Positions 1 to 8,746 are shown, counted from the first letter of the stretch. The stretch is 64,000 nucleotides of DNA from Deferribacter autotrophicus (GCF_008362905.1 NZ_VFJB01000004.1:1-64000); one strand, 5' to 3'. Translations and numbers: made by a program. Notes: generated from the sequence alone by a model not told the origin.

Positions 1-1
1 T

Positions 2-136
2 AATGTTCCGTCCAGTATTTGGAAAGCTGAAGGTGGGGACAACATTCTCGACGGTTTCTTCCAACCAATGAGAAAAAGTCCTTTATCACCTTCAGTGCTC
101 TATAAATTACATAAGCTGTTTTTAATCTTTTGTTAA
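2..136 (+). CDS. Possible C-terminal tail of an unidentified gene cut by the window edge
   Basis: One frame is open from the first bases to a TAA at 134-136 and would encode the last 44 residues of a protein, ending in a hydrophobic stretch. I do not recognise it. The stretch is richer in G+C than the DNA that follows. It also holds a 9-bp inverted repeat, CTGAAGGTG at 27-35 and CACCTTCAG at 87-95, so a structured RNA or terminator region is an alternative reading. Low confidence that it is coding. Confidence 0.25.
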   Translation, partial: NVPSSIWKAEGGDNILDGFFQPMRKSPLSPSVLYKLHKLFLIFC

Positions 137-333
137 CCATTTTCTTCATATTTCTAATATACGATGAGAAAAATGTTTTTCCGTAAATTTTATGTCATAA
201 ATAACTGTCAATTTTGTAAAATTCAATACATCTAATAAAAAAATGGGGTGACTCCAGAAGTGAAAATACCTTGCATATTTTCAAGATTGATTTAATATAT
301 GGTATTAAATTCATTAATAAGTATAATGGAAAA
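137..333. other. Intergenic region upstream of selA
   Basis: AT-rich, with no gene visible. At 238-257 it carries one copy of the dispersed motif AAAAAATGGGGTGACtCCAG, which recurs at 14673, 20993 and 21279. A TTG at 271 could extend selA in frame by 21 residues, but the added residues do not look like a SelA N-terminus. Confidence 0.5.
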
Positions 334-1695
334 ATGGATCTATACAGAAATATACCTAGAAAAGATAAACTTTTATCACTATTTAATGATGATTATGCTA
401 AAACAATATTAAATTATGCAATTGATCAGGAATTAAGCAATCTTAGAAAACTTATTGCTGATAACAAAATTCATAAAATAGACGAACAATTACTTATTAA
501 AAATATCGATAAAAGATATAATGAGCTTATAAGTGGCTCTCTTAAAAGAGTTGTAAATGCTACAGGAATAGTTCTTCACACAAATCTTGGTAGAGCTCCC
601 CTATCTGAAGATTTTATTCACAATATTAAGGATATTGTTTCAAGATATTCCAATCTTGAATATGACCTTGAAAAAGGAGTGCGAGGTGAAAGATATCATC
701 ATGTTGTGGAATATTTAAAAATAATTACAAACTGCGAAGATGCTCTGGTTGTAAACAATAATGCGGCAGCAGTTTTTCTTATAAATAATACTTTCAATAA
801 AGGGAAAAAAGTTATTATTTCTCGCGGAGAATTAGTGGAAATTGGAGGCAGTTTCAGAATACCGGAAGTTATAGCAAATAGTGGCGCTATTTTAAAGGAA
901 GTAGGCACAACCAACAAAACAAAAATTAGTGATTATGAAAATGCAATTGATGAAGATACAACAATGATTATAAAAATTCACAAAAGCAATTATGCAATTA
1001 TAGGTTTTACTGACGAAGTGCCATACAGAGAAATCCCAAAGATTGCTCAAAAATTCGGTCTATTATCTTATTGTGATCTTGGAAGTGGAAGTATTATACC
1101 TGGTATTGGTTGTAATGAGCCAACTTTGTCTGAGATTTATAATTATGGCTATGACTTAGTTAGTTGTAGTGGAGATAAACTTTTTGGATCTGTGCAAGCA
1201 GGAATTATTATCGGAAAAAAGAAATTAATCGAAAAATTAAAGAAAAATCAACTTTTGCGAATGCTTCGTGTAGATAAAATTACTTTATCTCTTCTTCAAG
1301 AAACTTTGAAGGCTTACCTAACAGATAGCTACAATAATATCAGATCCGTAAATCTTCTAGGCACCCCTTTAACCGATTTATTAAAAAAAGCAAAAAAATT
1401 GAAAAGAATTTTAAACCGCCATCTATCTGATTACTTTGATTTTGAAACAAAAGAAATCACCAGTTATACAGGCGGAGGTAGCTGTCCTATGCATGAGATT
1501 AAATCTTATGCTGTTATTTGCAAGTCCAAAAAAATTGACATAAATAAAATTGAAAATTTTTTACGAAAGTATCACATTCCTGTCATTATAAGATTGGTAG
1601 ATAATAAAATTGTTCTTGACGTTCGCACTATATTTGAAGATGAATTTGTTTTGATTAAGGACGCACTAGTATGGGCTACAAATCAGTTATCGTAG
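334..1695 (+). CDS. selA: L-seryl-tRNA(Sec) selenium transferase
   Basis: SelA is a PLP enzyme that converts Ser-tRNA(Sec) to Sec-tRNA(Sec) using selenophosphate. I chose the ATG at 334 (453 aa, normal for the family) over an upstream TTG at 271, because the extra 21 residues look unlike SelA and 334 gives the expected N-terminal domain. The middle holds the Fold-type I core with VNATGIVLHTNLGRAPL and the PLP-lysine motif SCSGDKLFGS, the lysine being about residue 282. The C-terminal part carries SYTGGGSCP. The stop lies 25 nt inside selB, so the two are very probably co-transcribed and translationally coupled. No selD, selC or obvious selenoprotein gene is in the window. Seen: motifs, length, overlap. 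Known: the reaction. Confidence 0.95.
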   Translation: MDLYRNIPRKDKLLSLFNDDYAKTILNYAIDQELSNLRKLIADNKIHKIDEQLLIKNIDKRYNELISGSLKRVVNATGIVLHTNLGRAPLSEDFIHNIKDIVSRYSNLEYDLEKGVRGERYHHVVEYLKIITNCEDALVVNNNAAAVFLINNTFNKGKKVIISRGELVEIGGSFRIPEVIANSGAILKEVGTTNKTKISDYENAIDEDTTMIIKIHKSNYAIIGFTDEVPYREIPKIAQKFGLLSYCDLGSGSIIPGIGCNEPTLSEIYNYGYDLVSCSGDKLFGSVQAGIIIGKKKLIEKLKKNQLLRMLRVDKITLSLLQETLKAYLTDSYNNIRSVNLLGTPLTDLLKKAKKLKRILNRHLSDYFDFETKEITSYTGGGSCPMHEIKSYAVICKSKKIDINKIENFLRKYHIPVIIRLVDNKIVLDVRTIFEDEFVLIKDALVWATNQLS

Positions 1696-3530
1696 GCACA
1701 GCTGGACACATTGATCACGGCAAGTCATCTATTGTCAAAGCTATCACAGGAATAGACCCAGATAGATTAAAGGAAGAAAAAACAAGAGGGATTACTATAG
1801 ACCTTGGTTTTGCTCATCTCAAAACTGATGACTTGATAATATCTTTTATCGATGTTCCAGGTCACGAAGCTTTAGTCAAAAATATGATAGCTGGAGCTAC
1901 TAATTTTAATATCTGTCTCTTAGTAATTGATGCCAAGGAGGGGATCAAGGCTCAAACTATTGAACATTGCAATATAATCGATTACCTAAATGTTGAAAAT
2001 CTTATAATTGCACTTAATAAAATTGATCTTGTAGATAAATCTACTGTTAGGCATAGAATATCTGAAATTGAGACATTCCTTACGAATTATAACTTTAAAA
2101 ACGTTGAAATAGTCCCAACCTCAATCAAACAATCTGATTCAATAAATATTATTAAAAATAAAATTGTAAATTATGCTAAAAAATATGAAGATAACAGATT
2201 AGACTTTCCTTTTTTAATGCACATTGATAGAGTTTTTTCTTTAAAAGGTCATGGTACCATTGTTACTGGGACCACAAACTTTGGTAGTTTAAAACAAGGT
2301 GAAACAGTCACCATTTTTCCAATAAATTTTCACGCAAAAGTTAAATCCATTCACAATCACAATGATTTAGTTTCAAACGTCTTACCTAACATGCGTACTG
2401 CCTTAAATTTGAGTGATGTAAAAAAATCTGATCTTTCAAGAGGCTACGTTATTCACAAAGGGGATTATTATTCTACTAACATATTTTATGCAAAAATAAA
2501 GATCTTTAAAAAGCTTAACTCTGAATTCAGCATCAAATCAAACAAAAAATATCTTATTTTTTATGGTACTGACTTTTTTTATGCTAAAATCATTCTTCTT
2601 GATAAAAAGGAAATTAAAAACGACGAATCAGCTTTTGCTATAATAAAACCTGATAAAGAAATAATCACTTACCCAACTGAAAAAATGCTAATAAGAAGCG
2701 GATCTCCACAAATTACTGTTGCAGGTTTAACAGTATTGTTTTGTGACAAGCTAAATTTACAAAAAAATGACTTACTTACTTTTCTAAAATATATTGATGA
2801 TAATAACCTCAAATCTGCTCTTGATTTTCTAATTACACAGCAATCTTACTATCCCTTTAAAAACTTACATCAACTTTTTCACATTCCTAAAAAAGAATTT
2901 ATTCATCTATTAAGTAGTTTAAAATTAAATACATGTTCAAACATAATCTATCCTGAATTATTTATATCAAATATTATTCAAGAAACATTAAACATACTTA
3001 AAAATACTAATAAGTTAGATCTAAATTCAATAAATTCATTCAGAAATTTGCCACAATCATTAAAAGAAAAAATTATTTCAAAACTAAAAGCAAACTTTAA
3101 AGATGAAAATTATTTTTTTGTAGGCAGTATAGTACAAAAAAAAGAACAATCAGAGTTTGAAAAGCTTGCAGATAAGGTCTTATCTTTAATGAAAAAAGAT
3201 CTTTCTATTACAAATTCTGCCAATATTTCTGAAAGATTATATATAGACAGACAAAAAGCTGAAAAAATACTTACTTATTTGCAAAATCGTGAAAGAATCA
3301 AAAGAATTTCTGAAAATATATACATCCCAACATATAGACTGGATAAAATTATAACTTCTGCAATCGATCTTGCAAAAAAAGATGGCTATATTGACATAAA
3401 AAACATAAAATCTATCGTAAACGCACCAAGAAAAACTTTAATAGCAATACTGGATTATCTCGACACCACCAATCTTTTCACAAAAAAGGAAAACAAACGA
3501 TTTTTATCTAATTTGAGTAAAAACTTATAG
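1671..3530 (+). CDS. selB: Selenocysteine-specific translation elongation factor SelB
   Basis: SelB is a GTPase that carries Sec-tRNA(Sec) to UGA codons followed by a SECIS hairpin. The G-domain motifs are intact: GHIDHGKS (residues 12-19), DVPGH (61-65) and NKID (116-119), with the diagnostic TRGITIDLGF between them. EF-Tu-like domains 2 and 3 follow, then a long C-terminal region of winged helices that in this family binds SECIS RNA. The 619-aa length is typical. The gene overlaps selA by 25 nt. Its 3' end is unusual: bases 3444-3506 are repeated exactly at 5879-5941, where the frame continues to a different stop followed by a hairpin. The present last seven residues (after RFL) therefore probably replaced the original ending. 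Confidence 0.95.
   Translation: MGYKSVIVGTAGHIDHGKSSIVKAITGIDPDRLKEEKTRGITIDLGFAHLKTDDLIISFIDVPGHEALVKNMIAGATNFNICLLVIDAKEGIKAQTIEHCNIIDYLNVENLIIALNKIDLVDKSTVRHRISEIETFLTNYNFKNVEIVPTSIKQSDSINIIKNKIVNYAKKYEDNRLDFPFLMHIDRVFSLKGHGTIVTGTTNFGSLKQGETVTIFPINFHAKVKSIHNHNDLVSNVLPNMRTALNLSDVKKSDLSRGYVIHKGDYYSTNIFYAKIKIFKKLNSEFSIKSNKKYLIFYGTDFFYAKIILLDKKEIKNDESAFAIIKPDKEIITYPTEKMLIRSGSPQITVAGLTVLFCDKLNLQKNDLLTFLKYIDDNNLKSALDFLITQQSYYPFKNLHQLFHIPKKEFIHLLSSLKLNTCSNIIYPELFISNIIQETLNILKNTNKLDLNSINSFRNLPQSLKEKIISKLKANFKDENYFFVGSIVQKKEQSEFEKLADKVLSLMKKDLSITNSANISERLYIDRQKAEKILTYLQNRERIKRISENIYIPTYRLDKIITSAIDLAKKDGYIDIKNIKSIVNAPRKTLIAILDYLDTTNLFTKKENKRFLSNLSKNL
3437..3506 (+). repeat. Left copy of a 70-bp direct repeat (selB 3' end)
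   Basis: Bases 3444-3506 (63 bp) are identical to 5879-5941. Extending left to 3437 adds six more matches and one mismatch. This copy lies inside the intact selB frame. Together with the right copy it brackets the AAA-ATPase/PD-(D/E)XK gene. Confidence 0.95.
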
Positions 3531-3915
3531 CTTCAAAATTAACAGTAATTCCACAAAGTTACGGGATTTGGTATAAAACAACCAAAATAATTTCATCGGC
3601 GAACCTTATACTTGTATATCAAAAAAATACATATGCAAAAACCTTATTCCATGGGTTCAAGGTTCAACACGTGAAATAATACCGTACGCATTGTAATTAC
3701 CGAACAATAAAACTTGAGTTGTGTTTAGTCAATATACTATACAAATGCTTTACTACACGTGTTCAAGGTTGAGATGTGAAATGGATGTTTGTAGTTATTT
3801 GTACACATTCACCTATTCACCCATCTACTCATTCACCAATTTTTTTGCAAAGAATAGGATAACGTCAGTATAAAAATTATCTTGAATTTCCCATCTGTTT
3901 TGTTATGCTATTAGT
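3531..3915. other. Intergenic region between selB and the AAA-ATPase gene
   Basis: 385 bp with no gene visible. It contains fragments of the low-complexity words seen elsewhere: GGTTCAAGGTTCAACACGTG near 3656, a similar stretch near 3760, and an array of ATTCACC/ACTCATTCACC words at about 3808-3840. No clear terminator for selB is visible, in keeping with the idea that its original terminator now lies at 5952. Confidence 0.5.
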
Positions 3916-5490
3916 ATGAAAATCAAAAAATTACCCATTGGGCAATCATCATTTGAAAATCTTATTAAAAATAATTGTATTTATATAGATAAAACAGAGA
4001 AAATTTATCAGCTAATTACAACTGGTCAATTTTATTTTTTATCCCGTCCGAGAAGATTTGGCAAATCACTCCTAGTTTCAACTTTAAAAAACATATTTCT
4101 TGGCAACAAAGAGCTTTTCAAAGGGTTGTGGATTTATGAATCTGATTATGAGTGGAAAAAACATCCTGTAATTACAATCGATTTCAATGAAATACTTTTA
4201 GATACCTCGCCTAAATTGCTTCAAGGTCTGGCTAAAACACTAGATAAAATAGCCAATTATTATGAAATTAAATTGTGTGAAGTTGAATATAAATATAAAT
4301 TTGAAGAGTTAATTGTAAAATTAAAAGGTAAATATGAACATGATGTAGTAGTTTTGATTGATGAGTACGATAAACCGATAATAACCCATCTTGGAGTGGG
4401 TGAAGAGAGATTAAAAATAGCAAAAGAAAATAGAGACATATTAAAAAGTTTTTATGGCACTTTAAAAGGTGAAAATGTAATAAAGAATTTGAGGTTTGTA
4501 TTATTGACAGGAGTTAGTAAGTTTTCTAAAGCTGGTGTATTTTCTGAGTTGAACAATCTAAACGACATTTCGATGCATTCAAAGTATGCTGATTTGTTAG
4601 GGGTGACAGAGGATGAGTTGAGACTTCATTTTGACGATTACTTGCAAGAGACAGCGGATGAGCTTGGCATAGAAAATGAGAAATTAATTTCAAAGATAAT
4701 TGACTATTACAACGGTTATAGATTCTCAGAGAAAAATTTGAAAGTAATAAATCCATATTCTCTTTTATGCTTATTTGACAACAGGATGTTTAGGAACTAT
4801 TGGTTTGAGAGTGGTACACCTACATTTTTGGTAAATCTGTTAAAGCAGGAGGACTTTTATCTGCCAAGGGTGGAGAATTTAATAGTAAAAGAGAGCATAT
4901 TTTCCACCTATGAACTTGAGGATTTGGACCCTACAGCGTTGTTATTCCAGACAGGTTATTTAACTATTAAAGATTACTATATTGATACAAATGAATATGT
5001 ATTAAGCTATCCTAACAAAGAGGTGAAATACTCATTTTTGGAGATACTGTATAAGAGTTATACGAATGATATTGACAATGATAATCGTTTTTTAGAATTA
5101 GGCAGAGCATTGAGGTCAGGAAATATAGATAAATTTATTGAGCTAGCGAAACTAATATTTTCAAGAATAGCGTACAGTGTGGGCAGTAAGTTGAATGAAG
5201 CTAATTTTCACACATTATTTTATTTGATGGTGAGTGCAGGTGGAGCGCCTGCTGAGATGGAAATTCTTAGTTGTGATGGCAGGATAGATATGGTGGTAAG
5301 CTGGAAGGATAAGATATTCATTATGGAGTTTAAATGCGATCAGAGTGCGGAAAAGGCTTTGGAGCAAATAAAAGAAAAAAATTATAGTTCAAGGTTCAGA
5401 GTTCAAGGTTCAAAGTTGTATCTGATAGGTATAAATTTTGATACAAACATAAGGAACATATCTGATTGGAAGTCTGAAGTGATTGGATAG
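3916..5490 (+). CDS. AAA-ATPase-like / PD-(D/E)XK nuclease-like protein
   Basis: This matches the Pfam pair AAA-ATPase_like (PF09820) and PDDEXK_9 (PF08011), a protein type often found in many variable copies per genome and of unknown role. The N-terminal half begins with the typical LPIGQSSFENLI...YIDKT. A P-loop variant RPRRFGKSLL (residues 44-53) and a Walker B-like VVVLIDEYDKP follow. The C-terminal nuclease-like core has RID (D458) and EFK (E471, K473). Length 524 aa is normal. Near the 3' end, 5388-5416 consists of the GTTCAAGG/GTTCAGA words of the intergenic arrays and encodes a loop just before KLYLIGINFD. The gene is bracketed by a 63-bp direct repeat of the selB end, which suggests recent insertion. 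Function not known. Confidence 0.85.
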   Translation: MKIKKLPIGQSSFENLIKNNCIYIDKTEKIYQLITTGQFYFLSRPRRFGKSLLVSTLKNIFLGNKELFKGLWIYESDYEWKKHPVITIDFNEILLDTSPKLLQGLAKTLDKIANYYEIKLCEVEYKYKFEELIVKLKGKYEHDVVVLIDEYDKPIITHLGVGEERLKIAKENRDILKSFYGTLKGENVIKNLRFVLLTGVSKFSKAGVFSELNNLNDISMHSKYADLLGVTEDELRLHFDDYLQETADELGIENEKLISKIIDYYNGYRFSEKNLKVINPYSLLCLFDNRMFRNYWFESGTPTFLVNLLKQEDFYLPRVENLIVKESIFSTYELEDLDPTALLFQTGYLTIKDYYIDTNEYVLSYPNKEVKYSFLEILYKSYTNDIDNDNRFLELGRALRSGNIDKFIELAKLIFSRIAYSVGSKLNEANFHTLFYLMVSAGGAPAEMEILSCDGRIDMVVSWKDKIFIMEFKCDQSAEKALEQIKEKNYSSRFRVQGSKLYLIGINFDTNIRNISDWKSEVIG

Positions 5491-5871
5491 ATGCGTAGAT
5501 GAGTGAATGTGACAACCCCGCCCAGTTGCGTGTATATGTTGCTCGATGATTGAATAATATTGTAAACGCTATATAGCCTTTATGAGCTGTGGTGCGGATG
5601 AGTGAATGGTAAATATGTAAATGGGTAAATTATAGATTTTTTAATTAAAAACAAATATTAACCGTTAACTCCGCTATATTTAGACAATATGATTTTACTT
5701 TACACATTGTTAACATGAATAAAATATTCTTGGTTTACTGTTTTAACTATGGCCTATTTATGGACATGTTTTGTTTCGTTACTCTAATCTGCTGTAAAAA
5801 CAACTACAGGTAATTTTGAGAAAAGTAATCTTCTATGTTTTATCATATTCCGTAAAATTGCGTAGTTACCG
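5491..5871. other. Intergenic region downstream of the AAA-ATPase gene
   Basis: No gene visible. It contains GATGAGTGAATG-type words at about 5500 and 5595, in the opposite sense to those at 3808-3840. The rest is plain AT-rich DNA up to the right copy of the selB repeat. Confidence 0.5.
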
Positions 5872-5951
5872 TTTAATCGCAATACTGGATTATCTCGACA
5901 CCACCAATCTTTTCACAAAAAAGGAAAACAAACGATTTTTAAAAATTAACT
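5872..5951 (+). pseudogene. Displaced duplicate of the selB 3' end (right copy of the direct repeat)
   Basis: 5879-5941 is identical to selB 3444-3506, and the selB frame runs on as RFLKIN to a TAG. No start or upstream part of selB is present, so this is not a gene now. The stop followed at once by a hairpin suggests it is the original end of selB, cut off by insertion of the intervening 2.4 kb. That reading is inference; the sequence identity is directly seen. Confidence 0.85.
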
Positions 5952-5976
5952 AGTAGCCACTTTATCAGTGGCTACT
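5952..5976. terminator. Hairpin abutting the stop of the selB-end duplicate
   Basis: AGTAGCCAC, a 7-nt loop, then GTGGCTACT: a 9-bp perfect stem that starts in the last bases of the TAG stop. It has the same design as the hairpins after ackA (37524 and 37553) and fmdE (38272). Probably a transcription terminator, perhaps the former selB terminator. Confidence 0.6.
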
Positions 5977-5999
5977 AGTTTAGGTTCAAGGTTCTAATG

Positions 6000-6318
6000 C
6001 ATTCTTGCGAAAAGCGATAGCGACGAAGCGATTTCCCTCTACTTTGTCATTGCGAGGAGCGGCAGCGACGAAGCAATCTCCCTCGTTGTTCCGCTCCCTT
6101 GTCATTGCGAGGGACGTAGTCCCGAAGCAATCTTCTCCGTCGACAACTATCATCTTTCACACAAAAAATTGCTTCGCTAACGCTCGCAATGACGAGGAGA
6201 GGAATTGAACGAGTGATTGCTTTGCTACGCTCGCAATGACAAAACTATTCGCCGTTATCGCAACAACCCTATTCTCCGTCATCGCGAGGAACAAAGTGAC
6301 GAAGCGATCTCTTGATTT
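6000..6318. repeat. Cluster of GCAATGAC / GATTGCTTCG palindromic repeats
   Basis: At least six alternating half-sites of the type GTCATTGCGAGGAGCG / CGACGAAGCAATCTC, and their reverse complements, lie in about 320 bp. Adjacent half-sites can pair into hairpins. These are the same cores found in the MITE-like elements at 12287, 14731, 21061 and 38039, but I see no GAG...TATTGCACAG ends here. They can be read as an open frame (6005-6208), but it has no protein-like character. Confidence 0.85.
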
Positions 6319-6390
6319 TTAGTTCATATTTTATAAAATGAAATTATGGAAAAGAAAGGGTATGTTTACATAATGACAAACAAGAACAAT

Positions 6391-6394
6391 ACTG
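6391..6394. repeat. Left target-site duplication (ACTG) of the IS21 element
   Basis: ACTG here is repeated at 8747-8750, directly outside the TGTTAAAG / CTTTAACA ends of the element. Joining the flanks at a single ACTG restores the GIY-YIG frame, which fixes the boundaries. A 4-bp duplication is within the IS21-family range. Confidence 0.9.
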
Positions 6395-6444
6395 TGTTAA
6401 AGTCAAGTAAAAATCCCCACCTTAGGGCCCTTAAAATTCCCCAG

Positions 6445-7191
6445 TTACCTTTTAGTATTTTTCATAGATTGTAAACTTTTGATTCTATAGCTTTCACCAT
6501 TGATTCTAAAAATATGAGCATGATGTACGAGTCTATCTATGATAGCAGAAGCTAAAACAACATCACCAAATATATTACCCCACTCTTCGAAAGGCCTATT
6601 AGTAGTGATAATTATAGAATTATTTTCATATCTATGTCTGATTATTTCAAAAAATTCATCAACATGGTTTAAAGGTATTTTCTTAAAACCAACCTCATCA
6701 ATTATCAGTAAATCCACACTTAAAAACTGTTTTAATACACTAAAATAACTACCATCTCCTTTCGATGATATTAATTTTGATACCATGTCATTGGCGTGAA
6801 TAAATAAAACCTTGTATCCTTTCTTTAAAGCCTCTAATCCTATGGCATTTGCAAGATGTGTTTTGCCAACTCCTGGATTACCCATGAATATTATATTCTT
6901 CTTTTCTTCTATAAATCTGCAACTACTTATATCAAGTATTTCTTGCTTATTCAGTTCAGGCTGATAAGTAAAATCATACATAGATAATGTTTTGGATGAA
7001 TCCAACTTAGATTTTGAAAATCTTCTCTTAAAAGAATTATTCTGTCTGTTCACTGACTCATCATCAAGTAACAATTCAAGAAAATCCAGGTAACTCAAAC
7101 TGTTTTCTATTGCATATTGATTTCGGCTTTCTAATGTCTTTGCCATTCCGGATAACTTAAAATTTGTTAGTTTTTTTAAAATATCTTGCAT
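6445..7191 (-). CDS. istB: IS21-family helper ATPase IstB
   Basis: IstB is the DnaA/DnaC-like AAA+ ATPase that selects target DNA and stimulates the IstA transposase. Walker A GNPGVGKT is at residues 104-111 and Walker B-like LLIIDEVGF follows. The C-terminal part has SIIITTNRPFEEWG and a sensor-2-type region. At 248 aa it is full length for the family. It starts 17 bp downstream of the istA stop, the usual istA-istB order, and probably depends on istA transcription. Confidence 0.95.
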   Translation of the reverse strand: MQDILKKLTNFKLSGMAKTLESRNQYAIENSLSYLDFLELLLDDESVNRQNNSFKRRFSKSKLDSSKTLSMYDFTYQPELNKQEILDISSCRFIEEKKNIIFMGNPGVGKTHLANAIGLEALKKGYKVLFIHANDMVSKLISSKGDGSYFSVLKQFLSVDLLIIDEVGFKKIPLNHVDEFFEIIRHRYENNSIIITTNRPFEEWGNIFGDVVLASAIIDRLVHHAHIFRINGESYRIKSLQSMKNTKR

Positions 7192-7208
7192 TTATACCCT
7201 CCCCCTCA

Positions 7209-8648
7209 TCAATTAACTAATAAATCATATTTACTTAAATCATTCGAAAAACCACCACAGTTAACCGATTCTTTAGATGACGCATCTTTTTGAGTATATA
7301 AACCAGTTTCACATATCCTCTTTACTGACAAATAACTAATGGAATTAAACTCATTTGCTCTCTTACATGCCAATTCCACTGTATCTTTATCATAACTCTT
7401 CATCAAATTAAAAATTCCTTGCATCATACGGTGATAATGATGGGGCTTTTCTTCCTTTAACCTGTTATAAAATTCAAAGGTGTTTGTACCTATCTCAAGC
7501 GATTTTGCTTCATAATCTACAGATTTTAATTTCGGATTATGAGATTCTTTTGTTATGAATTCTCCTACTGATTTAGATATATTGTGAATTGCTATCTCTT
7601 CATATTTATCATTGTAAATTTTTAATATATTACCATTGCTGCGAATACTTACTTTGTTGCCTATGTAATTGTAGGGTACTGAGTAGTAATTATATCTGTA
7701 AGTAATGTGACCATAGCGGTTTACTATTCTTTCCGATATGTCATAAACCTCGTATCTCTGAGATGGTAAAGGCTGCAATTTACTTTTCTCCTTATCTACA
7801 AATTGTTCAAAAGGAATTTTTCTTGTCGTGCCATGTATTTTCTTGTTACATACATTGTCTTGCCACTTTCGTAGAAGACCTTTGACTTTATAATAATCTT
7901 TTTCTTGAATTGATTTGAAAAAATTATTCTTCACATATTTAATTCCGCTTTCCACTTTCCCTTTCTCCTGGGGATATCTCACCTTACAAGCAAATGGACT
8001 GCTACCGTAATATTCAAGCATTGCAGCATACTCTTTCTGTATTACAGGTTCATAAAAATTTGCTTTCAATACTCCAGATTTTAAATTGTCTATCTTGATT
8101 ACTCTAGGAATTCCTCCAAAATATTCAAATGCATTAATGTGGCATCTTAAAAATGTTTCTACGTCCTGACTCCTAACTATTTCATAATATTTATATCTGC
8201 TATGAGATAGCACCATGCAAAATATCCAGCTCTTTACTTTTTTACCTTTTTCGCTATCATAAAGATAACCTATGTAACCGAAGTCCACTTGGGCTTCTTC
8301 GCCTGGTGGGGAAATTAATGGGACATAAATTCCATCCGGGCCTTTTAATTTCCTAACATACTTTTTCACACAACTGTAGCTTACGGATAAACCATGATCA
8401 CTTATTAGTTTCTGATGGATTAATACTGCTGTTAAACCTTCTGAGAGGTATTCGATTATTTCTTCTTTGTAAGCCTCTAAAACACTTACTCTTGAAAATT
8501 TGGGTGTTTCTACTTTACCGTCTTTCACTTTGTCCCTTATCTTTCTCACTGTCTTCCTGTCGATCCCTAATTCCCTGGCTATTTGGGAAATATTTTTGCC
8601 TTGCGACAACAATGTCTTTACTGTGTAATACATTTCTACCCCCAGCAT
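7209..8648 (-). CDS. istA: IS21-family transposase IstA
   Basis: A DDE transposase that cuts and joins the IS ends. An N-terminal helix-turn-helix (GKNISQIARELGIDRKTVRK, about residues 17-36) is followed by an RNase H-like core. Catalytic residues visible are D122 (AQVDFGY), D187 (KIDNLK) and E233 (KVESG). The 479-aa frame is unbroken. A second in-frame ATG five codons in (MYYTV) is also possible as a start. The promoter must lie in the 100 bp between 8648 and the IS end. Confidence 0.95.
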   Translation of the reverse strand: MLGVEMYYTVKTLLSQGKNISQIARELGIDRKTVRKIRDKVKDGKVETPKFSRVSVLEAYKEEIIEYLSEGLTAVLIHQKLISDHGLSVSYSCVKKYVRKLKGPDGIYVPLISPPGEEAQVDFGYIGYLYDSEKGKKVKSWIFCMVLSHSRYKYYEIVRSQDVETFLRCHINAFEYFGGIPRVIKIDNLKSGVLKANFYEPVIQKEYAAMLEYYGSSPFACKVRYPQEKGKVESGIKYVKNNFFKSIQEKDYYKVKGLLRKWQDNVCNKKIHGTTRKIPFEQFVDKEKSKLQPLPSQRYEVYDISERIVNRYGHITYRYNYYSVPYNYIGNKVSIRSNGNILKIYNDKYEEIAIHNISKSVGEFITKESHNPKLKSVDYEAKSLEIGTNTFEFYNRLKEEKPHHYHRMMQGIFNLMKSYDKDTVELACKRANEFNSISYLSVKRICETGLYTQKDASSKESVNCGGFSNDLSKYDLLVN

Positions 8649-8746
8649 TTTATTTCCTCCAACCTGTGTATTTGTTGGAGGATGTTAACATACACAGGTG
8701 GGGATTTTTAAGGGCCTTTTACTGGGGAATTATTGTACCTTTAACA

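Larger units (their letters stand above)
6395..8746 (-). mobile_element. IS21-family insertion sequence (istA + istB), 2352 bp
   Basis: The ends are TGTTAAAG (6395) and CTTTAACA (8746), an 8-bp terminal inverted repeat. Inside each end lie two subterminal motifs in different order, AAAAATCCCCACCT and AATTCCCCAGT, on either side of AAGGGCC. IS21 elements typically carry such multiple transposase-binding repeats. The element holds intact istA and istB on the minus strand, so it may still be active. Confidence 0.95.

Noticed and set aside
271-333. N-terminal extension of selA from TTG at 271
   Set aside because: The added 21 residues look unlike SelA, and the ATG at 334 gives normal length.
6005-6208. 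67-aa open frame
   Set aside because: It lies wholly in GATTGCTTCG/GCAATGAC repeats; the frame arises from repeat composition.
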